A stretch of 64,000 nt of DNA from Haladaptatus sp. DYF46. GTDB lineage: Archaea > Halobacteriota > Halobacteria > Halobacteriales > Haladaptataceae. The notes beneath the pieces are model-generated. The model saw nothing but the letters and a program-made list of their open reading frames with translations. It ran no database searches and was not told the origin of the DNA. The stretch lies in NCBI RefSeq assembly GCF_021083305.1, contig NZ_JAJFAY010000003.1:1-64000 (forward strand). Direction: 5' to 3'. Below are positions 51,692 through 60,579 of the stretch, one piece after another; positions within the stretch are counted from its first letter, which is position 1, and each line of letters starts with the position of its first letter. Position numbers and translations under genes: made by a program.

Positions 51692-53140
51692 CTAATCATC
51701 CGAAGTAGTATACTCCCGTCGTGGCCCACTCCCCTGTTCTGGAAGGGCAAAATAACCAACCAGCAAAACCAACGCGGCCGACCCTACGCCAATGAACGTC
51801 GCAGGGATACCAAGACTCCCACCGAAGAAATTTGCAGCGAGACCCAAGACCGTCCCAACGACGATGGAGGCGAGTACGGCCCACCCGTTGACACCCGAGA
51901 GATAGAGAGCCGTATAAACGGGGACAAGGAAGGCACTCGTCAGCAGGATCGCACGAAGGTTGTAAAGACCAATAATGGTGTCAGGCGGGTTGACGGCCGC
52001 CGCTGTCGCAGTAATTCCAAAGAGAACGGTGGCTATCCGTGAAACGCGGAGTTGTGACTCGTCCGATGCGTTCGGCCGAAAGTAGCTGTAGATGTCTCGT
52101 GCCGTAGTGATACCCGTCGAGTGAAGCCGTGTGTCGGTCGTCGACAGGATCGCGCTCATGACGGCGAGGATGATAACGACACCTATCGAGGTCGGTACGT
52201 ACTCGGTTATCAGCGTCGGGAACGCGTTGTCGATGTTGTTGATCGACAATCCGGCGTTCTCTAGTGCGACGGTTGTCGCACCACCGAGGATCACGAGAGC
52301 AGTGTAGAACACCGAAAGAATGACACCGGATGCTGCAAGATGGATCTTCGCCGTTCGGACATCTTTCGTCGCAGCGATACGCACGATCATGTTCTGTTCT
52401 GTGAATATCGTGCCGAAAAACGCGACGATGGATGCGACGACCCCGATAACCGTGTAGGCACCTGCTCCGAGGGGCGCGACGTTCGCTGAATTCATCGCGG
52501 CGAATTCGGTATTGATGGCAGTGAACCCACCCAGATCGAGCATCATGTATCCAAGCGCGAACAGAACGGCCGCGACCATGATCGTTCCTTGAAGAAGATC
52601 CGTCCACGCCACGCTAACGAGGCCTCCGAGGACGGTGTAGGTGATGAAAACGACGCCGATGACCCATACCATGTACTCGTACGGAACGCCGGTAATGGTC
52701 GTGACGAGGAGGCTGGCACCGACGAGTTGCATGATGAGGTACAGCCAGCCATTTGCAAGCAATACCGCTCCTGCAATCGGTCGTGCCGCTTGCCGCCCGG
52801 TCAGATCCGCGATGATGTCCGGCAACGTCAGGTGGTTTAACTGCCGAACACGGCCGACGACGAAGTAGAGACCACTCACACCGAGCATCAATCCCAAAAT
52901 AGTACCAGTCATGAGCGAGTAACCGCCGCCGTACACAGCTCCGATAAATCCGATCACGCTGACTGCGCTCACAAAGTTGGCTACAAGCGACCACGTAGCC
53001 AGGGTCGGTCCCATGCTCTGACCCATCACCCAGAAGTCCATGACATCGGTAGTCTTTCTGTATCCCCAGATACCGATGGCAAGGACGATAAGCAGATACA
53101 CTACGAACACGCCGAGATAGTACGGGTTGACGTCAGCCAT
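51692..53140 (-). CDS. SSS-family sodium:solute symporter
   Basis: ATG 53140 (MADVNPYYLGVFVVYLLIV) gives 482 residues. About thirteen hydrophobic helices are visible, with the family blocks LVANFVSAVSVIGFIGAVYGGGYS (helix 2), YTVLGGLVSVAWTDLLQG and ILSTTDTRLHSTG, which supplies Na+-site Ser/Thr residues. SSS carriers take up amino acids, carboxylates, ureides or nucleobases with Na+. The upstream small membrane protein overlaps its start and is probably a subunit. The C45 and aminotransferase genes that follow suggest an N-acylated or amino compound as substrate. Confidence 0.88.
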   Translation of the reverse strand: MADVNPYYLGVFVVYLLIVLAIGIWGYRKTTDVMDFWVMGQSMGPTLATWSLVANFVSAVSVIGFIGAVYGGGYSLMTGTILGLMLGVSGLYFVVGRVRQLNHLTLPDIIADLTGRQAARPIAGAVLLANGWLYLIMQLVGASLLVTTITGVPYEYMVWVIGVVFITYTVLGGLVSVAWTDLLQGTIMVAAVLFALGYMMLDLGGFTAINTEFAAMNSANVAPLGAGAYTVIGVVASIVAFFGTIFTEQNMIVRIAATKDVRTAKIHLAASGVILSVFYTALVILGGATTVALENAGLSINNIDNAFPTLITEYVPTSIGVVIILAVMSAILSTTDTRLHSTGITTARDIYSYFRPNASDESQLRVSRIATVLFGITATAAAVNPPDTIIGLYNLRAILLTSAFLVPVYTALYLSGVNGWAVLASIVVGTVLGLAANFFGGSLGIPATFIGVGSAALVLLVGYFALPEQGSGPRREYTTSDD

Positions 53141-53342
53141 CGTTGTGGCCTCCATCCGTGGCACGTGGTTCCGTCGCTGTTTTTTGAATGTTCTCGTTAA
53201 CCGGTTTTCCGAACAGTACGTGGACGACCGTGTAATGGATCGCCCCAAGGCTCCCGGCTAAAATCGTCGCAACGAAAACCAGGAACATCGTCGTTGGCAT
53301 GCCAAGTATTGTCATGTTTGGGTCTACCACATAGGATACCAT
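53133..53342 (-). CDS. small membrane subunit of the SSS symporter
   Basis: A 69-residue protein with one or two hydrophobic helices (TILGMPTTMFLVFVATILAGSLGAIHYTVVHVLF) and a polar tail. Its stop overlaps the symporter start by eight bases. Several SSS and related carriers are preceded by such short DUF3311-like or accessory proteins that support assembly. Function is inferred from topology and coupling. Confidence 0.7.
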   Translation of the reverse strand: MVSYVVDPNMTILGMPTTMFLVFVATILAGSLGAIHYTVVHVLFGKPVNENIQKTATEPRATDGGHNDG

Positions 53343-53497
53343 TTTTGAATGTAAATCTATCGGTTCTCATTGTACAATATATTATAGAAATATATGATTA
53401 TCGTATAATGTCCTTGATCACGCCAAAATATAGATATAATCTCCCTGGAGAGATCTTCCCAACTCCTTTTGAAAAATATTGTACGACAGGCTCAGCT

Positions 53498-54676
53498 TTA
53501 TTCCGCTACGTGATTTTCCGAGAGTATTTCTTCAGTCGCGCCGAGAAGGGCAGAAAGCCCATCTGCTGCGGATGAAAGCTCTACATGTTCGTCGTATGTA
53601 TGTGCCTGTGCCAAATCTCCGGGACCCCAAGTGATTGCCTCAGTATCGGCGTCATTGATAAAGTTACGAACGTCGGTCGATGCACTCACCCCCCACGGTT
53701 CTGGAGACACGTCTGCAACCCGTGCAGAGTGCTTTCGGAATACATCTGCAAGGACGCTGTCTTCGTCTATTGCAGCCGATTCGTAAGTTCGCGTCCGATT
53801 CCAGGAGATCGTAACACCATGTTCCTCTTCGACGCTACCTACTAGCTCGTCGATCTCCGAGTCGATTTGTTCGATGGTTTCATCTGGGAGGAAACGACGG
53901 TCGATGGTGATTTTTGCTTCTTCAGGCACGACGTTCTCTTTTGTGCCTGCTCTAAGCATCGTCACAGTCGAATAAGCTTGCCCAACCAGGTTGTCAGTAC
54001 GTTCCCGGACAGTGGAATCGTACTCATCAAGTGCGTCCAACACAGGTTTTGCGAACTGAATCGCGTTCGTTCCTTGGTCGGGACGACTCGCATGGGATGG
54101 GTCACCCGTTACAGCGATTTCGTACCATGCTAGACCCTTCTCGCTCGTTGCAGTGTGCAACCGAGTCGGCTCGAGAACAACACCATAATCCCCATCGTAC
54201 CCGCGTTCGAGGAGAGTTTTCGTTCCCGGTTCGGCCGTTTCTTCACCAATCGCAGCGTGAAAAACGAGCGAGCCAGGAATTTCTCCGGATTTGATATCGT
54301 CTGCAAGGCGAGCCACTGTCAACATTCCTATCGCAACACCGGTCTTCATATCGACGCTACCACGACCGTAAAGACGTCCGTCTACTTCATCACCGGCATA
54401 CGGATCGTGTGTCCACTGACTTCGGTCCCCGGCCGGTACGACGTCGATGTGGCCATTCAACACCAGTGTTGGTTCCCCTCTCCCAACCTTGACGCCAACC
54501 TGCGGTCGGTCGGAATACGGTTCCTCGATAACCTCCGCTTGGATATCACGTTCTTCGAACCAGTTAGCGATATACTCCGTACACGCTTTTTCGTTACCAG
54601 GCGGATTTTCCGTCTCAATACGGACGAGGTCTCCAATTAAGGTAGTCAGCTCTTCTACTTGTTCCGTGTTGCCCAT
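53498..54676 (-). CDS. ArgE/DapE-type M20 metallohydrolase
   Basis: ATG 54676 (MGNTEQVEELTTL) gives 392 residues; the GTG at 54688 is less likely. Metal ligands are clear: His in NGHIDVVPAGDRSQW, Asp in GRGSVDMKTG and the Glu pair in IGEETAEPG, with a late ITWGPGDLAQAH. The family removes acyl groups from N-acyl amino acids such as acetylornithine or succinyl-diaminopimelate, or cleaves small amides. A relative is at 57213. In this island both would process amide intermediates. Confidence 0.88.
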   Translation of the reverse strand: MGNTEQVEELTTLIGDLVRIETENPPGNEKACTEYIANWFEERDIQAEVIEEPYSDRPQVGVKVGRGEPTLVLNGHIDVVPAGDRSQWTHDPYAGDEVDGRLYGRGSVDMKTGVAIGMLTVARLADDIKSGEIPGSLVFHAAIGEETAEPGTKTLLERGYDGDYGVVLEPTRLHTATSEKGLAWYEIAVTGDPSHASRPDQGTNAIQFAKPVLDALDEYDSTVRERTDNLVGQAYSTVTMLRAGTKENVVPEEAKITIDRRFLPDETIEQIDSEIDELVGSVEEEHGVTISWNRTRTYESAAIDEDSVLADVFRKHSARVADVSPEPWGVSASTDVRNFINDADTEAITWGPGDLAQAHTYDEHVELSSAADGLSALLGATEEILSENHVAE

Positions 54677-54829
54677 GTACAAACTCACTCTCCATTCTTC
54701 AAAACATTTGTGATTAGGTGTATCATGTCCGTTTGTATCGTTGACTCCGGAATTATATTCTAAAATGAAGACCTTGTCTGGAAATTATTCTGTATTGTGT
54801 GTATGTACTTCCCGAGATACCGATCAGAA

Positions 54830-56308
54830 TTAGGCTCCTGGAAGCGTACCGCTCCCCTCTTCACTGATGTCGATTGCCACGTTCTTCGTTTGAAGATACG
54901 AGTCTAGTGCTTCCAAGCCTTTTTCGCGACCAATACCACTGTGTTTGTAACCACCGAATGGGGTTTGTGTCGTATCTCCGAACCATTTATTCACATAGAC
55001 ATTGCCCGCCTCAAGGTATCGTGCGAGACGGTGTGCCCGAGTAATGTCATTTGTGAATATTCCTGCTGTCAGTCCGTACGTCGTATCGTTAGCTATCGAT
55101 AGTGCCTCCTCTTCATCACGGAAGGAAATCACCGAGAGTACTGGGCCAAATATTTCCTCCTGAGCGATCCGCATATCGTTTTGGACATCAGTGAAAATCG
55201 TCGGTTCAACAAAGTAGCCCGGCCTGTCAAGTGCATTCCCCCCGAGTAGCGGTGTTGCACCCTCTTCTTTTCCGATTGCGATATACTCCAGTACCCGATT
55301 TTTGTGTTCAGCAGACGCAAGTGGACCCACGTCGGGGTCCTCTATTCCTGGGCCGATTTCATACTCGGCGACTATCGAGGTGATTCGATCGACCAATTGA
55401 TCGTGGATATCTTCGTGAACAAGGAGTCGATCGGCAGCAGAACAGACCTGCCCAGCGTTCGTGAAAATGGCAGAAGCGATACTTTCGGCTGTCCGATCGA
55501 GAGGTGCATCAGGGAATACCATTGCTGGATTCTTCCCACCGAGTTCGAGTGTCACTGGTGTAACGGTGTCTGCTGCATGCTTCATGATCGATTGACCTGT
55601 CGTGACACTTCCTGTAAAGGTGATCGTATCGATATCGGGATGTGACACGAGTGGTTGTCCAGTCGATTCACCAGTTCCAGTTATGATGTTGACAGCACCC
55701 TCTGGAAGGCCGGCTTCAGAACAGAGTTTGGCAAGTCGGAGAGTCGATAGTGCTGTCTGCGGTGCCGGTTTGACGACGACCGTGTTTCCGGCGACCAACG
55801 CCGGTGCGACACCCCGAGCAAACAGGTTCCCGGGGAAATTCCAAGGTGTAATCTGTGCACTTACTCCGTACGGTTCACGGAGCGTGAAATCGACTTGGTC
55901 CGACCCAACTGGTACGCTTTGTCCTTCGAGCTTATCAGCAACCCCGGAATAGTATTCGAAATATCGCCACGCACCGCGCATATCACTTTGTGCCTGAGAT
56001 ATCGATTTCCCCTGGTCTTTGCATTCGATTGCCGCTAGTTCGTCGGTAGAATCGCGGATCTTTCTTCCGATGCGATGGACGATACGACCTCGTTTCTCTG
56101 GTGAGACATTACGCCAGGATTCGAAGGCAGTACGAGCAGTTGAGACAGCTTCGTCGACGTCTCGTGAGCCAGCCACCGCGATCTCTGTGAACGAATCCCC
56201 CGTTGCAGGGTCGTAGGACGAAATATATTCGTCTGTGGATGGGGGCATTTGTTCTCCACCGATGAAGAGGAAATACCGTTCTTTGAAAGAGATATCTGGT
56301 TGAACCAT
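54830..56308 (-). CDS. NAD(P)-dependent aldehyde dehydrogenase
   Basis: ATG 56308 (MVQPDISFKERY) gives 492 residues. Standard ALDH motifs are ITPWNFPGNLFARGVAPALVAGNTVVVKPA, the catalytic Glu in VTLELGGKNPAMVF, catalytic Cys in NAGQVCSAADR and a late EEIFGPVLSVISF. It oxidises an aldehyde to a free acid, unlike the CoA-acylating enzyme at 47553. It may handle the semialdehyde formed by the second aminotransferase. It is divergent from the SDR gene. Confidence 0.9.
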   Translation of the reverse strand: MVQPDISFKERYFLFIGGEQMPPSTDEYISSYDPATGDSFTEIAVAGSRDVDEAVSTARTAFESWRNVSPEKRGRIVHRIGRKIRDSTDELAAIECKDQGKSISQAQSDMRGAWRYFEYYSGVADKLEGQSVPVGSDQVDFTLREPYGVSAQITPWNFPGNLFARGVAPALVAGNTVVVKPAPQTALSTLRLAKLCSEAGLPEGAVNIITGTGESTGQPLVSHPDIDTITFTGSVTTGQSIMKHAADTVTPVTLELGGKNPAMVFPDAPLDRTAESIASAIFTNAGQVCSAADRLLVHEDIHDQLVDRITSIVAEYEIGPGIEDPDVGPLASAEHKNRVLEYIAIGKEEGATPLLGGNALDRPGYFVEPTIFTDVQNDMRIAQEEIFGPVLSVISFRDEEEALSIANDTTYGLTAGIFTNDITRAHRLARYLEAGNVYVNKWFGDTTQTPFGGYKHSGIGREKGLEALDSYLQTKNVAIDISEEGSGTLPGA

Positions 56309-56469
56309 GCTCCCTCTGTGTTCGCCATAACGATAGTGCTTTGGCAATAATACAGTGATAAATTAATAAACAGAACAATATTCATATATCGAGGCCCAAT
56401 TAGGATAACAGACTAAATTGAAGGCAGATAAACCGAAGTTTGATAATAAATGGCACGAGACTGGTTCAC

Positions 56470-57213
56470 ATGAGCTTTTCCGAGAAGACGGTGATAGTAA
56501 CGGGGTCGGGTTCTGGAATGGGCCAAGCTATCGCAGAGAGATTCGCTTCCAAAGGGGCAGCAGTCGTGTGTGCAGATATCGATAACGCTGCTGCTACCCA
56601 AACTGCCGAAACAATCGAACACGACGACGGCATTGCACTTGCAGTCGAAGCCGATGTCTCGTCCGAGAACGACGTGAAAACGATGATCGAGCAAACAGTG
56701 GCGGAGTTCGGTTCGCTCGATGTGTTGCACAACAATGCAGGCATCCCTCAACAGGCGACCCCGGTTGAGGACGTTTCTGGGACGGAATGGGACCAGATCA
56801 TCTCCGTCAATCTAAAAAGCGCCTTTCTCGGGGTGAAATACGCTGTCCCACATCTTCGCGACGGCGGTGGTGTCGTCCTTAACACAGCATCTACGGCAGC
56901 GATTCGACCACGAACCGGACTTTCGGCATACGTAGCATCGAAAGGCGGGATGATCGCTCTCACAAAGCAACTTGCCTACGAACTTGCACCGTCCATCCGG
57001 GTGAATGCCATTTGTCCCGTGGCGACGGATACACCGATGCTGTCGAAGTTTGCGGGGGAAGACCTCAGCGTAGCCAGTATGAAAGAGACGATTCCACTCG
57101 GACGCCTCGCAGAACCGAGGGACATCGCTGCGGCGGCTACGTTCCTCGCAAGCGATGACGCCGAAATGATAACGGGAACAACTCTCGAAGTCGACGGCGG
57201 GAGAGATATCTAA
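56470..57213 (+). CDS. short-chain dehydrogenase/reductase (SDR)
   Basis: ATG 56470 (MSFSEKTVIVTGSGSGMGQA) gives 247 residues. Classical SDR motifs: TGSGSGMG at the dinucleotide site, an Asp in CADID after the second strand that favours NAD(H), NNAG, catalytic Ser in TASTAAI, and YVASK with the catalytic Tyr and Lys. It would oxidise or reduce a hydroxyl or ketone in the pathway. Its stop overlaps the start of the M20 gene (TAATG), so the two are translationally coupled. Confidence 0.9.
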   Translation: MSFSEKTVIVTGSGSGMGQAIAERFASKGAAVVCADIDNAAATQTAETIEHDDGIALAVEADVSSENDVKTMIEQTVAEFGSLDVLHNNAGIPQQATPVEDVSGTEWDQIISVNLKSAFLGVKYAVPHLRDGGGVVLNTASTAAIRPRTGLSAYVASKGGMIALTKQLAYELAPSIRVNAICPVATDTPMLSKFAGEDLSVASMKETIPLGRLAEPRDIAAAATFLASDDAEMITGTTLEVDGGRDI

Positions 57214-58469
57214 TGGCCACTAAGCAGGCCATTTACGACGAAGTCGATGACCGACGCGATGAGATCGTTTCACTCCTCTCTTCGTTTCTCGAAATCCAAA
57301 CAGAAAACCCACCGGGTAGAAATTATCGAGAAGGGGCTGCCTTTCTCGATACGGTGCTTTCGGAACGGGGGTACGATGTCGAGCTAGTCGACGTCCCCGA
57401 AGATATCGTAGAACACCACTATCCGGAGCGATCCCACTTGGAGCGGGTAAACGTGTTAGGTCAGAAATCATACGGGGATGGGCCGAACATCCACTACACC
57501 GGTCATTACGATGTCGTTCCAGCAGGAGAAGATTGGACTAGAGACCCGTTCAACCCGACGTTAGAAGACGACCGAATGTATGGACGCGGTGCCAGCGATA
57601 TGAAATCCGGTATCGTCGCCAGTCTGTTTGCAATCGACGTGTTAGAAACCGTCAATGCTGAATTGAACGGATCAATCACACAAAGCATGACGGTCGACGA
57701 AGAAACGGGTGGGTTTACTGGCCTCGGCTATCTCGCACGACAAGGTCATCTCGATGGAACCGATTATTGTGTCTACACCGAATGTTTCGACTCCTCCCGG
57801 GTCTGTCTCGGTCATCGTGGGGTTCTGAAGTTCAAGATCGTGACACAGGGACGAAAGGCACACGGCTGTATGGCCCACGATGGGATCAACGCTATCTCGA
57901 CGATGAATGATTTCTTAACACGCATCGAAGAGTATCGGACCGACCTCCACCAACGGACGACTGATCTTCCGGTCACACCCAGTGAGTCTCGACGGGCGGA
58001 TATCTCGGTGACGATGATGGACGCGGGCTACTCCGAGAATGTCGTTCCGGATCGCTGTACGGCAACATTCTATCGGGTACTCGTTCCAACCGAATCGGTC
58101 GCGGATGTCCGGAACGAGATTCGGGAATTGATAGTCAAAACAGAGAACAGTATGGATGCCTCTCTTGATTATGAGGAAATCATGTTCGCGGAACCGACGA
58201 GCGTTTCCGAGGATTGCCAAGTGAGCCAAACGTTTGCCAAGAATGTCGAGTCGTTTTACGGGGATTCGGAATTCGTCATTTCCCCTGGGTCTGACGATCA
58301 ACGCTTTGTCGTCAACGATGCAGGCATCGATCAGTGCATCGTGTATGGTCCGGGACGTTTAGAACAGGCTCACGTCGAGGATGAATACGTCTCGATCGAA
58401 GACATTCTTACTGCAATCAAGGTGATGGCAGTTTCGACTGCGCAGCTCATCGGCGATTTGGACGACTAG
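57213..58469 (+). CDS. second ArgE/DapE-type M20 metallohydrolase
   Basis: A 418-residue enzyme. Metal ligands are seen in TGHYDVVPAGEDW, GRGASDMKSG and the Glu pair in VDEETGGFTG; a late ISPGSDDQRFV supplies a further His/Asp-like region. It is longer than the relative at 53498 and shares only the motifs, so its substrate probably differs. Coupling to the SDR gene suggests that the hydrolase product or substrate is an alcohol or ketone. The Lrp/AsnC regulator gene follows 225 bases downstream. Confidence 0.85.
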   Translation: MATKQAIYDEVDDRRDEIVSLLSSFLEIQTENPPGRNYREGAAFLDTVLSERGYDVELVDVPEDIVEHHYPERSHLERVNVLGQKSYGDGPNIHYTGHYDVVPAGEDWTRDPFNPTLEDDRMYGRGASDMKSGIVASLFAIDVLETVNAELNGSITQSMTVDEETGGFTGLGYLARQGHLDGTDYCVYTECFDSSRVCLGHRGVLKFKIVTQGRKAHGCMAHDGINAISTMNDFLTRIEEYRTDLHQRTTDLPVTPSESRRADISVTMMDAGYSENVVPDRCTATFYRVLVPTESVADVRNEIRELIVKTENSMDASLDYEEIMFAEPTSVSEDCQVSQTFAKNVESFYGDSEFVISPGSDDQRFVVNDAGIDQCIVYGPGRLEQAHVEDEYVSIEDILTAIKVMAVSTAQLIGDLDD

Positions 58470-58695
58470 TTCGTCAGTCGCTGTCTATCAAAATTTGGTC
58501 TCTAACTAAGACGTAATCGTCTTCGATCAAACAGAGACGAACAAACAGAAACTAACTTGCAGAAATGGATGTTGGTCTTGTGAAAGATGACTGCCTCTCG
58601 AGACAGTTGAACAATGTTCTGTGGATGGCAATTTAATTAGAAGTATTTACCAAAAAGCGTGCTTTACATATATGTTCGGGCGTGAAACTAGCTTA

Positions 58696-59187
58696 ATGAC
58701 AAAGGGATATTCAGCGAGTGATGATTTTGATGAGGTCGATATGAAGTTGCTTGCTTTTATCGAAGATGATTTCGACGTTAGTTTGGATAAGCTATCAGAT
58801 GAATTGGAGCTTTCGAAGTCTGCAGTCCATTATCGTCTCAACAAAATGAAAGAAAGCGGAGTAATCAATGGTATCACCGCCGACTTAAACCCAGAGCCGT
58901 TTGACCTGGATATGGTGGCGATCACTGAGGTATCCGTCACCCATGAGAAAGGATATTCGACCGATATCGGGAACAAACTCACAGATATCAAGGGTGTAGA
59001 ACAAGTATACTATACGATGGGTGATGTCGACTTCATGGTTCTTACTCGTGTACAGGATCGAAATCGGATGAACGAAGTCATCGATCAGATGGTTGCTATC
59101 GATGGTGTTAACGAAACCTCCTCTCGTTTTGTGATGGATGAAGTAAAAAACAACCCGAAATTCATGGATAATTTCTCTCAAGAGTGA
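58696..59187 (+). CDS. Lrp/AsnC-family transcription regulator
   Basis: ATG 58696 (MTKGYSASDDFDEVDMKLL) gives 163 residues; ATG 58672 is an alternative. The N-terminal helix-turn-helix (DEVDMKLLAFIEDDFDVSLDKLSDELELSKSAVHYRLNKMKESGVI) is followed by a RAM ligand-binding domain (MVAITEVSVTHEKGYSTDIGNKLTDIKGVEQVYYTMGDVDFMVL). Such regulators sense amino acids. At the island edge, it is the best candidate to control the catabolic genes, perhaps with a beta-amino acid as ligand, through the TAGGACA-like sites. Confidence 0.9.
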   Translation: MTKGYSASDDFDEVDMKLLAFIEDDFDVSLDKLSDELELSKSAVHYRLNKMKESGVINGITADLNPEPFDLDMVAITEVSVTHEKGYSTDIGNKLTDIKGVEQVYYTMGDVDFMVLTRVQDRNRMNEVIDQMVAIDGVNETSSRFVMDEVKNNPKFMDNFSQE

Positions 59188-59202
59188 TTTATCGAAGCTA
59201 AA

Positions 59203-59352
59203 GGCACTGTCTAGTTTAGCTCCTCCTCGACAGGTGTTCGGTTGTTGAGCGATTGGTGCGGTCTCTGATAGTTATAGTAATGCACAAACTGTTCAAGCTA
59301 CCGCTGGACGCTCGGCCGACTTCCCACCCACGACGTATGAAAGCGATCGATG
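59203..59352 (-). mobile_element. remnant of an IS6-family element
   Basis: The terminus GGCACTGTCTAGTTT (59203-59217) and the last about 45 codons of the transposase (minus strand) match the copy at 1-222, with several substitutions. The match ends near 59352, where the leader element of the next gene begins. It marks the right edge of the catabolic island. Confidence 0.85.
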
Positions 59353-59370
59353 TGCTTCGATCGTTCGGTA

Positions 59371-59399
59371 TTTTTCGCCCCCTGAAGGGTGCGGGGCGA
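59371..59399 (+). promoter_or_regulatory. T-run plus GC hairpin (leader element) ahead of the second SWIM gene
   Basis: ATTTTT then CGCCCC (59377-59382), loop CTGAAGGGTGC and GGGGCG (59394-59399), 25 bases before ATG 59425. Confidence 0.65.
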
Positions 59400-59424
59400 A
59401 TCAGATGTGCCTCGTGGAGCGAGT

Positions 59425-59862
59425 ATGTCCAGTAACAACGTCCTATCCCAATTGACGTTCACGAAGCGAGTTGCAAAGCGCGCCCAGTACGAAGCCCTCG
59501 AATTTTCACTCGAAACGAGGGGTGTCCTCGTTCGGAATACGAGCCATGCAAATCCAGCCGATCATGAATATCTCGTCATCGTTCGCGACAGAATCCCCAT
59601 CGCCTGTGAGTGTCCTGCTGGTGCACGGTACGACGGTGCATGCAAACACCGTGTTGGCGTTGCGATTCGAACGCCACTCTTGCAGGCAGCGACAAACCAC
59701 TCCCTCGTCGCGGACGGGGGAACGTAAATTGAGAACAAACCGAAAACCCATGCGGAAGATAGCGACCCAGACCAACCAGAAGACTGTGACTGTGATGGAC
59801 TGGGTGGCTTTCCGTGTTGGCCCTGTGTGCGATCCGGACGTCGCAATCTTCCGGAAGAGTAG
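59425..59862 (+). pseudogene. SWIM zinc-finger gene with a premature stop
   Basis: From ATG 59425 the frame encodes 100 residues nearly identical to the protein at 39864 (NVLSQLTFTKRVAKRAQYEA, ACECPAGARYDGACKHRVG), then meets TAA at 59725-59727. The same frame continues after the stop with the rest of the family (EDSDPDQPEDCDCDGLGGFP, then CWPC) to TAG at 59860. One nonsense change therefore removes the C-terminal cysteine motif. The truncated protein keeps the SWIM motif and could be partly active. Confidence 0.8.
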
Positions 59863-59904
59863 TGCGAATCACGTGTGAGTTTGCTTGTCTCTGTACCATC
59901 CTCG

Positions 59905-59922
59905 CCCGCCGTTTACGGCGGG
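59905..59922 (+). repeat. CCCGCCG-TTTA-CGGCGGG hairpin, IS200/IS605-like end
   Basis: A perfect 7-base stem with a 4-base loop, followed by ATTCTCTC. This hairpin type is familiar from the ends of haloarchaeal IS200/IS605-family elements. No transposase is linked. It lies between the two convergent genes and could also serve as a terminator. Confidence 0.45.
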
Positions 59923-59993
59923 ATTCTCTCGCTGATTAAAGATAGCGACGGTCTATTCAGCAGGTCAGGTAACTTTATCAGTCCAACGTCCAA

Positions 59994-60464
59994 TCAGATC
60001 GTGTCAAATAAATTGGGTTCGTCAAACTCGAGAGCTTCCGTGACGGCCACCGGAAGAGCTGGCCGCGGTGCGTCCTCATGACGCGTTACCCGCTCCGATT
60101 TTTGAGTTTCCTCATACACCGCACGTGCAACCGGAACACCTCGAAGAAAGTTGTGTTCATAGAGGATCTCGACGCCACGTTCAGTTGGCCCCCAGAACTT
60201 CGAGGGTAAATTCCGTGTCGACACGTTCGGTTCGTGTACGTAGACGTCGAGGATACCAGCTTCTCGTAACGTCTCAAGTTGATCGAGGATCGCTGCCTCG
60301 TTCTTCGGAATCATATAGTCAAGCTCGGCTAGCGACACGAGGTGAGCCGGATGGCCAAGGATCAATTGAATGATGAGGTGGCGAGTCTCCTGCGAGAGCA
60401 ACTCACGCATTCTTCGTTGCTCTGCAAACGGATCCTCGAACCCTTCAGGGGCCGTATCGCTCAT
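59994..60464 (-). CDS. winged-helix (ArsR-like) regulator
   Basis: A 156-residue haloarchaeal regulator. The winged helix spans about residues 17-90: RMRELLSQETRHLIIQLILGHPAHLVSLAELDYMIPKNEAAILDQLETLREAGILDVYV, then a wing with LPSKFWGPTERGVEILYEHNFL. A short Pro-rich C-terminal tail follows. It is divergent from the gene at 60580, with an inverted repeat in the shared spacer, so it probably controls both genes. Confidence 0.82.
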   Translation of the reverse strand: MSDTAPEGFEDPFAEQRRMRELLSQETRHLIIQLILGHPAHLVSLAELDYMIPKNEAAILDQLETLREAGILDVYVHEPNVSTRNLPSKFWGPTERGVEILYEHNFLRGVPVARAVYEETQKSERVTRHEDAPRPALPVAVTEALEFDEPNLFDTI

Positions 60465-60528
60465 ACTTCACAGTAGGGTTCTCGGGTGTATAATGGTTTG
60501 GGTCAAATAAGTCAATAGAATTCAGATC

Positions 60529-60564
60529 TAACTGACTCAATTAGAAACGTCTTTCACTCAGTTA
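60529..60564. promoter_or_regulatory. inverted repeat between divergent genes
   Basis: TAACTGA (60529-60535) and TCAGTTA (60558-60564) are a perfect inverted repeat with a 22-base spacer, in the 115-base region between the regulator and the 260-residue protein gene; the right arm ends 15 bases before ATG 60580. Confidence 0.5.
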
Positions 60565-60579
60565 GTCGTACACGGATGT

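Noticed and set aside
40620-59187. Hydantoin or allantoin as the only possible substrate of the island
   Set aside because: The hydantoinase and NCS1 permease alone allow it, but the CoA-acylating semialdehyde dehydrogenase and the omega-type aminotransferase fit beta-amino acids better, so it is kept only as an alternative.
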